Source of the DNA: Burkholderiaceae bacterium
GTDB taxonomy: Bacteria; Pseudomonadota; Gammaproteobacteria; Burkholderiales; Burkholderiaceae_E
Length of the DNA stretch: 48,940 nt
Direction of reading: 5' to 3'
Assembly: GCA_023954135.1 (NCBI GenBank)
Contig: JAMLIN010000032.1
Coordinates: forward strand, 1 to 48,940
In this document: positions 23,383 to 32,104 of the stretch, piece after piece
How the letters are laid out: every line of letters begins with the position of its first letter
Position numbering within the stretch: the stretch's first letter is position 1
Program-made: the position numbers and the translations under genes
The notes under the pieces: generated by a model
Databases searched by the model: none
The model's input: only the letters and a program-made list of their open reading frames with translations
What the model was told of the DNA's origin: nothing

Positions 23383-24099
23383 ATGACCTCGCCAAGAGCC
23401 AATCGTCAGCCCAGGCGCGGACGAGCCGGATCGACGGAGGGTTCCGCGAAGCTCCAGATCAAGGAATACAAGGAATCCCTGATCATCGAGGCCGCGGGCC
23501 AGCTGTTCTACGAACGCGGATTCCAGGGCACGACGCTCGACGAGATCGCCGCCGCGCTGGGGGTCACCAAGCCCTTCATCTACACCTACTTCAAGTCCAA
23601 GTACGACCTTCTCGAGCGACTGTTCGACCGCGTGTACGATGACTTCTACCGGACGCTCACCGAGTTCAGGAAGCTGCCGGAGCAGGATCCGGTTCGTCGC
23701 TTCGAGTACTTCGTCGGCGCCTATGCGCTGCAGAACATCCGCCTGCGCCAGTTCACCGCGCTGATGCTGCAGGAGGAGAAGAACCTCGATGCGGCCAAGC
23801 AGGCCGACATGCTCGAGAAGCAGCGCGAGTTCGACAAGCTGCTGCCGGCGCTGATCGCCGACGGGGTACGCGTCGGCGTCTTCGAGGTCGAGGATCCCAG
23901 GCTGACCGCACTGGCCATCAGCGGCATGATCCGCTGGATACACCGCTGGTACTCGCCGGGCGGACGGCTCGGCGACGGCGAGATCGTGCGGCGGTTCGTC
24001 CGCAATGCGTTGCGCATGGTCGGCTACGCGCCGGCGCAGGCGGCTTCGCCCGCAACTGATGGCCAGGGCGGCCCGCAGGAGCGCGCCACCGTTTCGTGA
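23383..24099 (+). CDS. TetR-family transcriptional regulator
   Basis: A 238-residue regulator with an arginine-rich 25-residue N-terminal tail. The TetR DNA-binding domain follows (LIIEAAGQLFYERGFQGTTLDEIAAALGVTKPFIYTYFKSK, about residues 33-75) and then a ligand-binding C-terminal domain. Its divergence from the monooxygenase gene, and the inverted repeat between them, suggest that it represses that gene and responds to its substrate or product. Confidence 0.92.
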   Translation: MTSPRANRQPRRGRAGSTEGSAKLQIKEYKESLIIEAAGQLFYERGFQGTTLDEIAAALGVTKPFIYTYFKSKYDLLERLFDRVYDDFYRTLTEFRKLPEQDPVRRFEYFVGAYALQNIRLRQFTALMLQEEKNLDAAKQADMLEKQREFDKLLPALIADGVRVGVFEVEDPRLTALAISGMIRWIHRWYSPGGRLGDGEIVRRFVRNALRMVGYAPAQAASPATDGQGGPQERATVS

Positions 24100-24156
24100 T
24101 CGCGCCCCGGCGGCGCACCGCATCGTCAACCGACGTTCGGACGCTACCATCGTGTC

Positions 24157-24703
24157 ATGAATGGCATCTACCTCGACTACAACGCCAGCACGCCCATCGC
24201 GCCCGAGGTGCGGGCGGCCATGCTCCCATGGCTCGAGACGGCCTGGGGCAACCCTTCCAGCGGCCATTTCGCCAGCATTCGAGCCGGGGAAGCGCTGGAA
24301 CGTGCGCGCACCCAGGTGGCCGAGTTACTGGGCGCGGCGTCCGACGAGATCGTCTTCACCAGCGGCGGCAGCGAAGCCAACAACCTGGCGCTCAAGGGCA
24401 GCTACTTCGCGCTGTGCGACCGTGGCGGGCACATAGGTGGACGAGCTCGGTGTGGACCTGCTGAGCGTCGCTGGCCACAAGCTCTATGCGCCCAAGGGCA
24501 TAGGCGCGCTGTACGTGCGGCGCGGCACCCTGCTCGAGCCGCTGATCCACGGCGCTGATCCACGGCGCTGGCCACGAAGCGGGCCGCCGCGCCGGCACCG
24601 AGAGCGCATTGCTTGCCGCAGCGCTGGGCGCAGCCTGTGAACTGGCAGCCACTGGCCTGCGGACCCGCGAGGCCGGGCGCCTGCGCGCCATGGCCGGCTG
24701 AAA
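24157..24703 (+). pseudogene. Cysteine desulfurase (NifS/IscS-like) with an internal deletion
   Basis: The N-terminus is canonical: MNGIYLDYNASTPIAPEVRA, NPSSGHFASIRAGE and IVFTSGGSEANNLALKG. After DRGGHI it jumps to the PLP-lysine region in another frame (LLSVAGHKLYAPKGIGALYV), losing roughly 100 residues. A 13-bp tandem duplication (24541-24566) then shifts frame again before GRRAGTESALLAAALGAACE. The C-terminal cysteine region is also absent, and a TGA follows at 24701-24703. It cannot encode an active enzyme. Confidence 0.88.
24541..24566. repeat. 13-bp tandem duplication in the cysteine desulfurase pseudogene
   Basis: GCTGATCCACGGC occurs twice in direct succession. One copy plus the following GCTGGCCACGAAGCG would restore the family sequence LIHGAGHEAG, so the second copy is a frameshifting duplication. 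Confidence 0.85.
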
Positions 24704-24730
24704 AAAGGGCCGCGACTTGCGCCGCGGCCC
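24701..24730 (-). terminator. Rho-independent terminator of the MliC-like gene
   Basis: On the minus strand a GGGCCGCG/CGCGGCCC stem (24707-24730) is followed by six T residues (24701-24706). It lies 63 bases after the stop of the leftward gene at 24793. Confidence 0.85.
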
Positions 24731-24792
24731 CGGAGATTGATCGTTCCGTGCGCCAGCCGGGAGGAGCCGACGGCGCCTTGCTTCTTATGAGG

Positions 24793-25122
24793 TCAAACCT
24801 TGCACTCGTTGGCGAGCTGCTTGCCGTTCTTGGTGTCGAGCAGCATCGACTTGCCGACGATCACCAGCCAGGTGAGGCCGGAATCGACATCTTCGTAGCG
24901 CAGGGCTCCGGTGCGGGCGGGCACCGCGCGCAGGACATAGCCTTTCTTGCCCCACTGGATGGTTGCGGTGGACCGGTCGGCGGAGACGTCGGTGACGTTC
25001 ACCTGCCGGTTGAGCTCGCACTTGTAGAGCCCCTTGGTCATGGTCAGGCCATTGGCCTGTACGGTACCTGCTGCACATGCCAGGCCGATCGATACAGCGA
25101 GGAACTTGAACGACGGTTTCAC
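24793..25122 (-). CDS. MliC/PliC-like periplasmic lysozyme inhibitor (putative)
   Basis: A 109-residue secreted protein. The signal peptide is MKPSFKFLAVSIGLACAAGT with cleavage probably after VQA. The mature part, GLYKCELNRQVNVTDVSAD through GKSMLLDTKNGKQLANECKV, resembles the MliC fold: paired cysteines, a central Trp-Gly-Lys-Lys-Gly strand and a terminal LANEC-K. It would block host or rival c-type lysozyme in the periplasm. The assignment rests on pattern resemblance; a plain hypothetical secreted protein remains possible. A clear terminator follows. Confidence 0.6.
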   Translation of the reverse strand: MKPSFKFLAVSIGLACAAGTVQANGLTMTKGLYKCELNRQVNVTDVSADRSTATIQWGKKGYVLRAVPARTGALRYEDVDSGLTWLVIVGKSMLLDTKNGKQLANECKV

Positions 25123-25172
25123 GGGAATCTCCGTTGAATGGCCTGGCTGGATTTCCGGGTCGTATTGTCGCG

Positions 25173-25189
25173 ACGAATCGTACGTTCGT
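25173..25189. repeat. Imperfect palindrome in the upstream region of the MliC-like gene
   Basis: ACGAATCGTACGTTCGT is a 17-bp near-palindrome, 51 bases upstream of the gene at 25122. Related ACGATTCGTTACG lies shortly after it. It is a possible operator or stress-response site. I see no gene in the rest of 25123-25363. Confidence 0.3.
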
Positions 25190-25363
25190 AAAGTGGGTAT
25201 CGATGAACGATTCGTTACGCTTTCTTACTTGTGGCCCATCATTTGCCGTCGCGAAAACCCGGGCAACGGATCCGGTACGAACGGCGGCATCCGGCCTACG
25301 GGCGGCGCGCGGGTGATGTGGCGCCGACCGGACAGCGGGTCGGCGGGCCGGCCTGTCGAACGG

Positions 25364-25856
25364 TCAGCGGATCGCCACCGGATTGATCATCGCCTGGACC
25401 GAGCCCTCGTAGCGTGGCTGGCCGAGGACGAACAGGAACTCCCAGGCCTTGTCGGCGACGAGGTCGGCGGTGTTCATGTTCTCGAGGAGGTAGGTGCCGT
25501 TGCGGGTCAGCAGCTCCTGATGGACCCCGAAGATGCCCTGCCCCTCCTCGAACGGAACCGCCTCGACGCCCCAGGTATCGGCGCCCACCGCAACCACGCC
25601 CTTGCTGACGAGATACTTCGCCCCCTCCATCCCGAGACCGGGCTCGGCCTTGCCGAAGCGCTGCGGATCGGAATCGAGGATGCTCATCCAGCCGGTGTGC
25701 AGCAGGACCACGTCACCCTCGCGGATCTCGATGCCCTGCTTCGCGGCGGCGCCCTCGATGTCGGCCCGGTTGATGGCCTGGCCCTCGGTGAGCATCGGCA
25801 CGCCGCGATGGCCGGCGATGTCGAGCACCACACCGCGGGTGACGATCGGCGGGCCG
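25364..25856 (-). pseudogene. Cyclase-family hydrolase lacking its N-terminal half
   Basis: The remaining 160 or so residues are a clean C-terminal half of the metal-dependent cyclase/kynurenine-formamidase-like family (GPPIVTRGVVLDIAGHRGVP, EGDVVLLHTGWMSILDSDP, VAVGADTWGVEAVPFEEGQG). The HxGTHxD metal-binding region that should precede it is gone. Upstream the frame runs straight into the TGA of the lactonase gene. Initiation could occur at a GTG near 25831, but the protein would lack its active site. Confidence 0.8.
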
Positions 25857-25867
25857 CGGCCCGCCGC

Positions 25868-26689
25868 TCAGGCCGAAGGCGCCTCGTGCAGGATGGCGAT
25901 GCCGATCTCGTCGCCGGGCAGGCGCGGATAGCGCTCGAGGACCTGCGGGTCGTGGCCGGGCACGAGGAACTTCGGGTCGCCGGCCTCGGCGAGCAGGCGG
26001 CGATGGCCGTCGAGCATCTTCGCGACGTCGTGCACGATCGGGAAGGGCCGCCCGCCGAGGATGTTCTCGTAGTAATGGCTGGCGTCGGAGGCGAGGATCA
26101 CGGTGCCGCGCGCGGTGCGCACCCGCAGCGACTGCAGGCCCATCGTGTGCCCGCCTATGGCGAGCAGGTCGACGCCCGGCACGAGGTTGGCATCGCCCTT
26201 GTAGAAGACGACCCGGTCCGCATAGACCTTGCGCACCAGCTCGACGACGTCCTCGACCCGGTAGGCATGGCGCATCACCGGATAGCACATGCAGGGACCG
26301 GTCGCGTAGGCGACCTCGTCGGCCTGGATGTGAAAGCGCGCGTTCGGCAGCTTGTCGAGATTGCCGGCGTGGTCGTAGTGCAGGTGGGTGACGACCACGT
26401 CGGTGATCGTGGCGGGGTCGACGTCGAGCGCGCGCAGCGCCTCGACGGGGCAGCGCAGCAGCTTGCGCCCGCGGGCGCTGGCCGCTTCCGCGCCGAAGCC
26501 GGTGTCGACCAGGATGGCCCGGTCGCCCTGGCGCAGCAGCCAGACGAAGAAGTCCATCGGCATCGGGCCGTCGTGCGGATCGACCGGCACGAAGTTGTCG
26601 GCGCGGCGCCGCTCGTCGAGGCGGGCGTAGCGGATCGCGTAGGCTTCCCAGACGCCATCATCGGCGCGCTGCTTGTCTGGCGTTGTCAT
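25868..26689 (-). CDS. Metallo-beta-lactamase-fold lactonase (AHL/gamma-butyrolactone type)
   Basis: A 273-residue hydrolase of the AiiA/AttM/BlcC-like group. It carries the dinuclear zinc motif H102-L-H104-Y-D106-H107, further ligands in GGHTMGLQS and ASDASHYYEN, and a C-terminal FLVPGHDPQVLERYP. Relatives open gamma-butyrolactone or N-acyl-homoserine lactones. It is the third gene of an aldehyde dehydrogenase, beta-hydroxyacid dehydrogenase, lactonase operon, which favours a catabolic lactonase over one dedicated to quorum quenching. Confidence 0.88.
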   Translation of the reverse strand: MTTPDKQRADDGVWEAYAIRYARLDERRRADNFVPVDPHDGPMPMDFFVWLLRQGDRAILVDTGFGAEAASARGRKLLRCPVEALRALDVDPATITDVVVTHLHYDHAGNLDKLPNARFHIQADEVAYATGPCMCYPVMRHAYRVEDVVELVRKVYADRVVFYKGDANLVPGVDLLAIGGHTMGLQSLRVRTARGTVILASDASHYYENILGGRPFPIVHDVAKMLDGHRRLLAEAGDPKFLVPGHDPQVLERYPRLPGDEIGIAILHEAPSA

Positions 26690-26716
26690 CGTCTCCTCCG
26701 GGGCATCGCCGACAGT

Positions 26717-27619
26717 CTACTGTGAACCGCGGGGGGTTGCCGCGAGCCGGCGCGCGATCACCGGGAAGTAGTTGTCGCCATCGCCCGCTTCGATCGCGGC
26801 GTCGAACCAGCCATCGACGGTGTCCGCACCGCGGGCGTCGACGCCCGTCTGGGCGGCGAGCTCGCGCGCGTAGCGCAAATCCTTGCGGGCGTAGATGGTG
26901 GAGAAGGCGCGCAGCGGAAACTCGTCGGGAACGATCGCCTTCATCCCGTGGTTGCGCAGGGCGAAGCTGTCGGCCGAGCCCTTGGAGAGCACTTCGAACA
27001 GGAGCTCGGCGGGCACGCCGGCGCGCTCGCCGATCGTCTTCGCCTCGGACAGCGCCATGACGGTCTCGAAGAGCACCATGTTGTTCATGATCTTGACGAC
27101 CTGGCCGCAGCCGACCGGGCCGCAGAGGCTGATGTCGGTCGCGAAGGTGGCGATGTATCCGCGGACCTGCTCGAACACCGCGGGATCCGCCCCGACCATC
27201 ACGGACAGCGCTCCGGCCTCGGCCGCGGCGCGCGTGCGCGCGATCGGCGCATCGATGAAGGTCACCCCGCGCTCGCCGAAGCGCTCGGCGAGCTCGCGGG
27301 TCGAGCCGACCGGCGAGGTGCTGGTATCGACGACGATCTGGCCCTTGCTCGCGCAGTCGAGCAGGCCGCCCTCGGCAAGCGCGAGCTCGCGCACCACCTC
27401 GCCCGAGGGCAGGGACAGGAAGATCACGCTCGAGCCTTCGACGGCCTCGCGAAGCTGGGCGCATGCCTGGGCGCCATGGGCGCGCAGGCGCTCGAGCGGC
27501 GCCGGATCACGGTCGTGGGCCATGACCCGGGCGCCGGACTTCTGCACCAGGTTGCGGCACATCGGCTCGCCCATGACGCCGAGTCCGATGAAGCCGAGTT
27601 GCGTGGTTTCGCCCGCCAT
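26717..27619 (-). CDS. NAD(P)-dependent beta-hydroxyacid dehydrogenase
   Basis: A 300-residue member of the 3-hydroxyisobutyrate / glyoxylate-succinic semialdehyde reductase family. It has GLGVMG at residues 12-17, the substrate-binding VDTSTSPVGSTRELA segment, and the catalytic Lys176 in GCGQVVKIMNN. A GGAGG-type ribosome site precedes the ATG at 27619. Its place between an aldehyde dehydrogenase and a lactonase suggests oxidation of a hydroxy acid, freed by the lactonase, to a semialdehyde. Confidence 0.9.
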   Translation of the reverse strand: MAGETTQLGFIGLGVMGEPMCRNLVQKSGARVMAHDRDPAPLERLRAHGAQACAQLREAVEGSSVIFLSLPSGEVVRELALAEGGLLDCASKGQIVVDTSTSPVGSTRELAERFGERGVTFIDAPIARTRAAAEAGALSVMVGADPAVFEQVRGYIATFATDISLCGPVGCGQVVKIMNNMVLFETVMALSEAKTIGERAGVPAELLFEVLSKGSADSFALRNHGMKAIVPDEFPLRAFSTIYARKDLRYARELAAQTGVDARGADTVDGWFDAAIEAGDGDNYFPVIARRLAATPRGSQ

Positions 27620-27641
27620 CGTGTTGCCCTCCGGGTACGGT

Positions 27642-29102
27642 TCAGCGTGTCGCGACGTAGATCGACTTGCCCTGCTGGTACAGGCGCAGGCCCCCGATCC
27701 CCTTCTCGCGTCCGAGCCCGCTGTCCTTGAAGCCGCCGAACGGCGTCGAGATCGACAGCTGCTTGTAGGTATTGATCCAGACCGTGCCCGCGGCGAGCGC
27801 GCGCGCGATGCGCCATGCCCGCCCGAAATCCCGGGTCCAGATGCCGGCGGCCAGGCCGTAGACGCTGTCGTTCGCCTGGGCGACGAGATCGGCCTCGTCG
27901 TCGAAGGCGAGCGCGCACAGGACCGGCCCGAAGATCTCCTCGCGCACGATCGGATCGCCGCCGTCGGCCGGCGCGAGGACGGTGGGCCTGTAGAAGGCGC
28001 CCGCGGCGAGCCGCGCATCGGCCGGACGTTCCGCGCCGCAGAGCACCTCGACTCCGCGGCCGCGGGCGCCGTCGACCATGGCCTCGATGCGTTCGCGATG
28101 ACCGAAGGAGGCGATCGGGCCCATCTGCGCGCCCGGCGCATCGGGCAGATCGACCCGCAGGGCGCGCGCCCGCTCGACGATGCGCCCCACGAAAGCGTCG
28201 CGGATCGAGCGCTGGACGAAGAGCCGCGAGCCCGCAACGCAGGACTGGCCGCTGCCCTCGAAGATGCCGCCGATGATCGCATCGGCCGCCGCGTCGAGAT
28301 CGGCATCGGCGAACACGATGTGCGGCGACTTGCCGCCGAGCTCGAGCGCGACGGACATCAGCTTGCGCGCCGCGACCTCGGCGATCCGCCGGCCGCTCGC
28401 GGTGCCGCCGGTGAACGAAACCATGTCGACGCCGGGATGCGCGACCAGCGGCCCGCCGACCTCGGCGCCGAAACCCGGCAGCACGTTGAGCAGGCCCGGC
28501 GCGAGGCCGGCCTCGAGCGCGATCCGGCCGAGCTCGAGCGCGGGGCTCGGGGTGACTTCGGACGGCTTGAGGATCACCGCGTTGCCGGCGGCGAGCGCCG
28601 GGGCGACCTTCTGCGCCTCCATCGTGAGCGGCGAGTTCCAGGGGGTGATCGCGGCGACCACGCCATGGGGCTCGTGGATCGACATCGAGAGATACGCGCC
28701 GCGCGAGGGCGTGATCTCCTCGCCCAGGGTTTCGCAGACGGCGGCGTAGTAGCGGAAGGTGGCCGCCGCGCTGGCGACCTGGCTGCGGCATTCCGCGACG
28801 ACCTTGCCGTTCTCGAGCCGCTGGGCATCGGCGAGCCGGTCGGCGCTGGCCTCCATTCCATCGGCGATCCGCATCAGCAGCGCGGCGCGCCTGTGCGGCA
28901 GCATGTCGCGCCAGGCGGGCCGGGCCTGCGCCTCGCGCGCCGCCGCGACCGCGAGCTCGACGTGCTCGGGCCCCGCGCCGGCGATGCGGTAGTTGCGCTC
29001 GCCCGTGGCCGGGTTGATGGAATCGAAGACGGTCGCACCGGCGCTCGTCCATTGGCCGCCGATCAGCATCGGCCGGAGATCGTCTTGCGGCGCTGAGCTC
29101 AT
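27642..29102 (-). CDS. Aldehyde dehydrogenase (semialdehyde type)
   Basis: A 486-residue NAD(P)+-dependent aldehyde dehydrogenase. Key residues are visible: Asn155 in TPWNSP, Glu254 in ALELGGKSP, and the nucleophile Cys288 in GQSCVAG. It is the first gene of a leftward operon whose next members are a beta-hydroxyacid dehydrogenase and a lactonase, so its substrate may be the semialdehyde made by the second gene. A perfect palindrome sits 74 bases before the ATG. Confidence 0.93.
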   Translation of the reverse strand: MSSAPQDDLRPMLIGGQWTSAGATVFDSINPATGERNYRIAGAGPEHVELAVAAAREAQARPAWRDMLPHRRAALLMRIADGMEASADRLADAQRLENGKVVAECRSQVASAAATFRYYAAVCETLGEEITPSRGAYLSMSIHEPHGVVAAITPWNSPLTMEAQKVAPALAAGNAVILKPSEVTPSPALELGRIALEAGLAPGLLNVLPGFGAEVGGPLVAHPGVDMVSFTGGTASGRRIAEVAARKLMSVALELGGKSPHIVFADADLDAAADAIIGGIFEGSGQSCVAGSRLFVQRSIRDAFVGRIVERARALRVDLPDAPGAQMGPIASFGHRERIEAMVDGARGRGVEVLCGAERPADARLAAGAFYRPTVLAPADGGDPIVREEIFGPVLCALAFDDEADLVAQANDSVYGLAAGIWTRDFGRAWRIARALAAGTVWINTYKQLSISTPFGGFKDSGLGREKGIGGLRLYQQGKSIYVATR

Positions 29103-29175
29103 GCCTGGACCTGTCTTCCTCTTTCGGGTGGGGACGCTGCGGATTCGGCGACACCGTGCCCGGTCATGTCGTTAT

Positions 29176-29192
29176 GTTCTGCTAAGCAGAAC
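29176..29192. promoter_or_regulatory. Perfect palindrome upstream of the aldehyde dehydrogenase operon
   Basis: GTTCTGCT-A-AGCAGAAC is a perfect 17-bp palindrome, with an extra GTTCTG half-site at 29197-29202. It lies in the gap between the fahA stop and the aldehyde dehydrogenase start. The size and symmetry fit an IclR-type or similar dimeric repressor, but no regulator gene is adjacent. Confidence 0.7.
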
Positions 29193-29254
29193 CGATGTTC
29201 TGAAATGAAAGTATCGCATGCGAACCCGGAAGCGTCCATCGGCCCCCAAAGCGG

Positions 29255-30577
29255 TCATGCCCTCGCAGCCGGCAGCACGGTCCCGCTGCATTCGCCAAAG
29301 CCGATGCGTACCGCGCCGGGCCGCTCGCACCAGCCGCGGAACACGACCCGGTCGCCGTCGGCAAGGAAGGTCCGCTCCTCGCCCCCGGGGAGCGCCACCG
29401 GCCGGGCGCCCCCCACGGAGAGCTCGATCAGGGCGCCGGCTTCGCCCTCTCCCGGCCCCGACTGGGTGCCGCTGCCGAGCAGGTCGCCGGGGGCGAGGTT
29501 GCAGCCGCCCACCGTGTGGTGCGCGATCATCTGTCCGACGCTCCAGTAGGAATGGGCGAAGGTGGTCTGCGATAGCCGTGCCGGCGGCTCGCCGCGATCG
29601 CGCATGCCGGCGGTCTCGATCAGGGCCTCGAGCCGCAGGTCGAAACCGCCCTGCTCCCGGTTGGCGTCCGATTCGAGATAGGGCAACGGCTGCGGATGAT
29701 CGGCCGGGCGGGTCCAGGGACTGCGGAACGGCGCGAGCGCATCGAGCGTGACGATCCAGGGCGAGATGGTGGTGGCGAAGTTCTTCGCCAGGAAAGGGCC
29801 CAGCGGCTGGTATTCCCAGGCCTGGATGTCGCGGGCCGACCAGTCGTTGAGCAGGCACAGCCCGAAGACATGGGATTCGACATCGTCGAGCGCGATCGGC
29901 TCGCCCTGGCGGTTGCCGGTGCCGATCCAGATGCCGACCTCGAGCTCGTAGTCGAGGCGACGGCATTCGCCGAAGACCGGGGCACTCGCGCCGGGCGGCA
30001 TCGACTGGCCGCGCGGACGGGGAAACGCCTGGCCGCTCACGCCGATCGAGGAGACGCGACCGTGATAGCCGATCGGCAGCCACTGGAAGTTCGGCGTCAG
30101 CGGATTGTCGGGGCGAAACAGCCGCCCGATGTTGGTCGCATGATGGATCGAGGCGTACATGTCGGTGTAGTCGCCGATCCGGGCCGGCACCCGGTACTCG
30201 GCCGCCGCCTGCTCGACGAGGCAGCCGGCGAGGGCGGCGCGCGCCGGCGCATCCTCGCGCAACAGGCGGAACAGGGCCCGGCGCAAGGCGCGCCAGTACC
30301 GGGCCCCGAGCGCCATCAGCCCGTTCAGCTCGGGCTGCGCCGCATGGGCCGCGGCCACCGCCGCCTCGCCGCTGAAATGCCCGGCGGCATGCGCCCGGCC
30401 GATGTCGAGGATCCGGTCGCCGATCGCCACCCCGCCCCGGAATGCTTCGGCCGAACCGGCACGCCGGAACACCGCGAAGGGCAGGTTCTGCAGCGGGAAG
30501 TCGCAACCCTCGACGCGGGCGGAAGCGACCCAGCTGCGGGCGGCCGGATCATGCGTCTCGTCCAGTTTCGTCATCAT
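29255..30577 (-). CDS. fahA: Fumarylacetoacetase
   Basis: This enzyme hydrolyses fumarylacetoacetate to fumarate and acetoacetate, the last step of tyrosine/homogentisate breakdown. The 440-residue protein has the full eukaryote-like architecture. An N-terminal SH3-like domain (FPLQNLPFAVF) precedes the catalytic domain with IGDYTDMYASIHHATNIG, LPIGYHGRVSS, DYELEVGIWIG, NDWSARDIQAWEYQPLGPF and the metal/substrate loop. It lies 97 bases downstream of hmgA. The maleylacetoacetate isomerase gene is not in the window. Confidence 0.96.
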   Translation of the reverse strand: MMTKLDETHDPAARSWVASARVEGCDFPLQNLPFAVFRRAGSAEAFRGGVAIGDRILDIGRAHAAGHFSGEAAVAAAHAAQPELNGLMALGARYWRALRRALFRLLREDAPARAALAGCLVEQAAAEYRVPARIGDYTDMYASIHHATNIGRLFRPDNPLTPNFQWLPIGYHGRVSSIGVSGQAFPRPRGQSMPPGASAPVFGECRRLDYELEVGIWIGTGNRQGEPIALDDVESHVFGLCLLNDWSARDIQAWEYQPLGPFLAKNFATTISPWIVTLDALAPFRSPWTRPADHPQPLPYLESDANREQGGFDLRLEALIETAGMRDRGEPPARLSQTTFAHSYWSVGQMIAHHTVGGCNLAPGDLLGSGTQSGPGEGEAGALIELSVGGARPVALPGGEERTFLADGDRVVFRGWCERPGAVRIGFGECSGTVLPAARA

Positions 30578-30673
30578 CGTCTCCTCTGTCCGCCGGCCGC
30601 TACGGGCCGGCCCCGATCCGCCGAGAGCCGTGACGTCGCCGCCCTGGCTCGGGGAACGCCGCCATGTCCGCGT

Positions 30674-32011
30674 TCAGCGGGTGGGCCTGAAGTTCTTGCG
30701 CAGCCCTTCCCATGCCCGATGGTAGTCGGCCTGGCGCATCGGCGTGCGCAGCGCGAACTGCGTCGGCCGGATCGGCAGCCGGGTCTCGAACATGAAGGCC
30801 ATCGTGTCGCGCAGGTATTGCGGGCGGCCGGTGTCGGCCGCGACCGCCTTCGCGAACGCCTCGGCATCGGGGCCGTGCGCGCTGTGCATGTTGTGCAGCG
30901 AGCAGCCGCCGGGCACGAAGCCCGCGCCCTTCGCATCGTATGCGCCTTCGATCAGCCCCATGAACTCGCTCGCGATGTTGCGGTGGAACCAGGGCGGCCG
31001 GAAGGTGTGCTCCATCGCGAGGATGCGCGGCGGAAAGACGACGAAGTCGATCGTGTCGACGCCCGGCGTGTCGCTCGGCGCCTGCAACACGAGGAAGATG
31101 GAAGGGTCGGGATGATCGAAGCTGATCGAGCCGATCGTGTTGAAGCGGCGCAGGTCGTACTTCATCGGCGTCAGGTTGCCGTGCCAGGCGACCACGTCGA
31201 GCGGCGAATGATCGATCGGCGCCTGCCAGAGATTGCCGAGGAATTTCGCGACGAGCCGGAACTCGCCCTCGCGATCCTCCCAAGCGGCAACGGGCGCGAG
31301 CCAGTCGCGCGGATTCGCGAGCCCGTTCGAGCCGATCGGGCCGAGGTCAGGCAGGCGAAAGCCCGCGCCGTAGTTCTCGCAGACGTAGCCGCGCGCCTCG
31401 CCGTCGGGCAGCGTCACCGCGAAGCGCACGCCGCGCGGGATCAGCAGGACTTCGAGCGGCGCGACCTCCAGCACCCCCATCTCGGTGGCGACCCGCAGCC
31501 GGCCCTGCTGGGGCACGACGAGCAGCTCGCCGTCGGCGTCGTAGAACCAGCGCTCGCGCATCGGGGCATTGGCGGCGTAGAGATGGATCGCGCAACCGTT
31601 CATGACCGCCGGATCGCCCTGCCCGCCCATCGTGACCAGCCCGTCGATGAAATCGACCTGCTCGCCGGGTAGCGGCAGCGGATCCCAGCGCAGGCGATCG
31701 GGCGGCGTCTCGAGCCCGCCGAAATCGCTGACGATCCTGCCGTTGCCGATCCGCTCGAAGGGCCCGTGCATCGCGCCCGGACGGATCCGGTAGAACCAGG
31801 TGCGCCGGTTGGCCGCGCGCGGGGCAGTGAAAGCGGTGCCCGATATCTGCTCCGCGTAGAGCCCGTAGGGACAGGTCTGGGGCGAGTTCTGGCCCACGGG
31901 CAAGGCGCCCGGCAGGGCCTCGGTGGCGAACTCGTTGCCCCAGCCGCTCATCAGGCCGGTCTCGGCCAGGCCGGCCTGCGATCCGGTCCGCGTGCGCGTG
32001 GCGAGATCCAT
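30674..32011 (-). CDS. hmgA: Homogentisate 1,2-dioxygenase
   Basis: HmgA opens the homogentisate ring to maleylacetoacetate with a non-haem Fe(II). The 445-residue protein starts [10 protein letters not shown] and contains [10 protein letters not shown], the [23 protein letters not shown] iron-ligand region (His, Glu) and [16 protein letters not shown] with the last His. I chose the ATG at 32011 because GAGGAG lies seven to twelve bases upstream; an in-frame ATG at 32035 lacks this. It is followed by fahA. Confidence 0.96.
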   Translation of the reverse strand: MDLATRTRTGSQAGLAETGLMSGWGNEFATEALPGALPVGQNSPQTCPYGLYAEQISGTAFTAPRAANRRTWFYRIRPGAMHGPFERIGNGRIVSDFGGLETPPDRLRWDPLPLPGEQVDFIDGLVTMGGQGDPAVMNGCAIHLYAANAPMRERWFYDADGELLVVPQQGRLRVATEMGVLEVAPLEVLLIPRGVRFAVTLPDGEARGYVCENYGAGFRLPDLGPIGSNGLANPRDWLAPVAAWEDREGEFRLVAKFLGNLWQAPIDHSPLDVVAWHGNLTPMKYDLRRFNTIGSISFDHPDPSIFLVLQAPSDTPGVDTIDFVVFPPRILAMEHTFRPPWFHRNIASEFMGLIEGAYDAKGAGFVPGGCSLHNMHSAHGPDAEAFAKAVAADTGRPQYLRDTMAFMFETRLPIRPTQFALRTPMRQADYHRAWEGLRKNFRPTR

Positions 32012-32104
32012 GGCTTGCTCTCCTCGACGGTGCATGGCGCCCGCCGGGGCGCCTCGCTCGTCGGGTGAGCCTGATCCCGCCGAAGCGGTGCGTCAACCGT
32101 CCGC

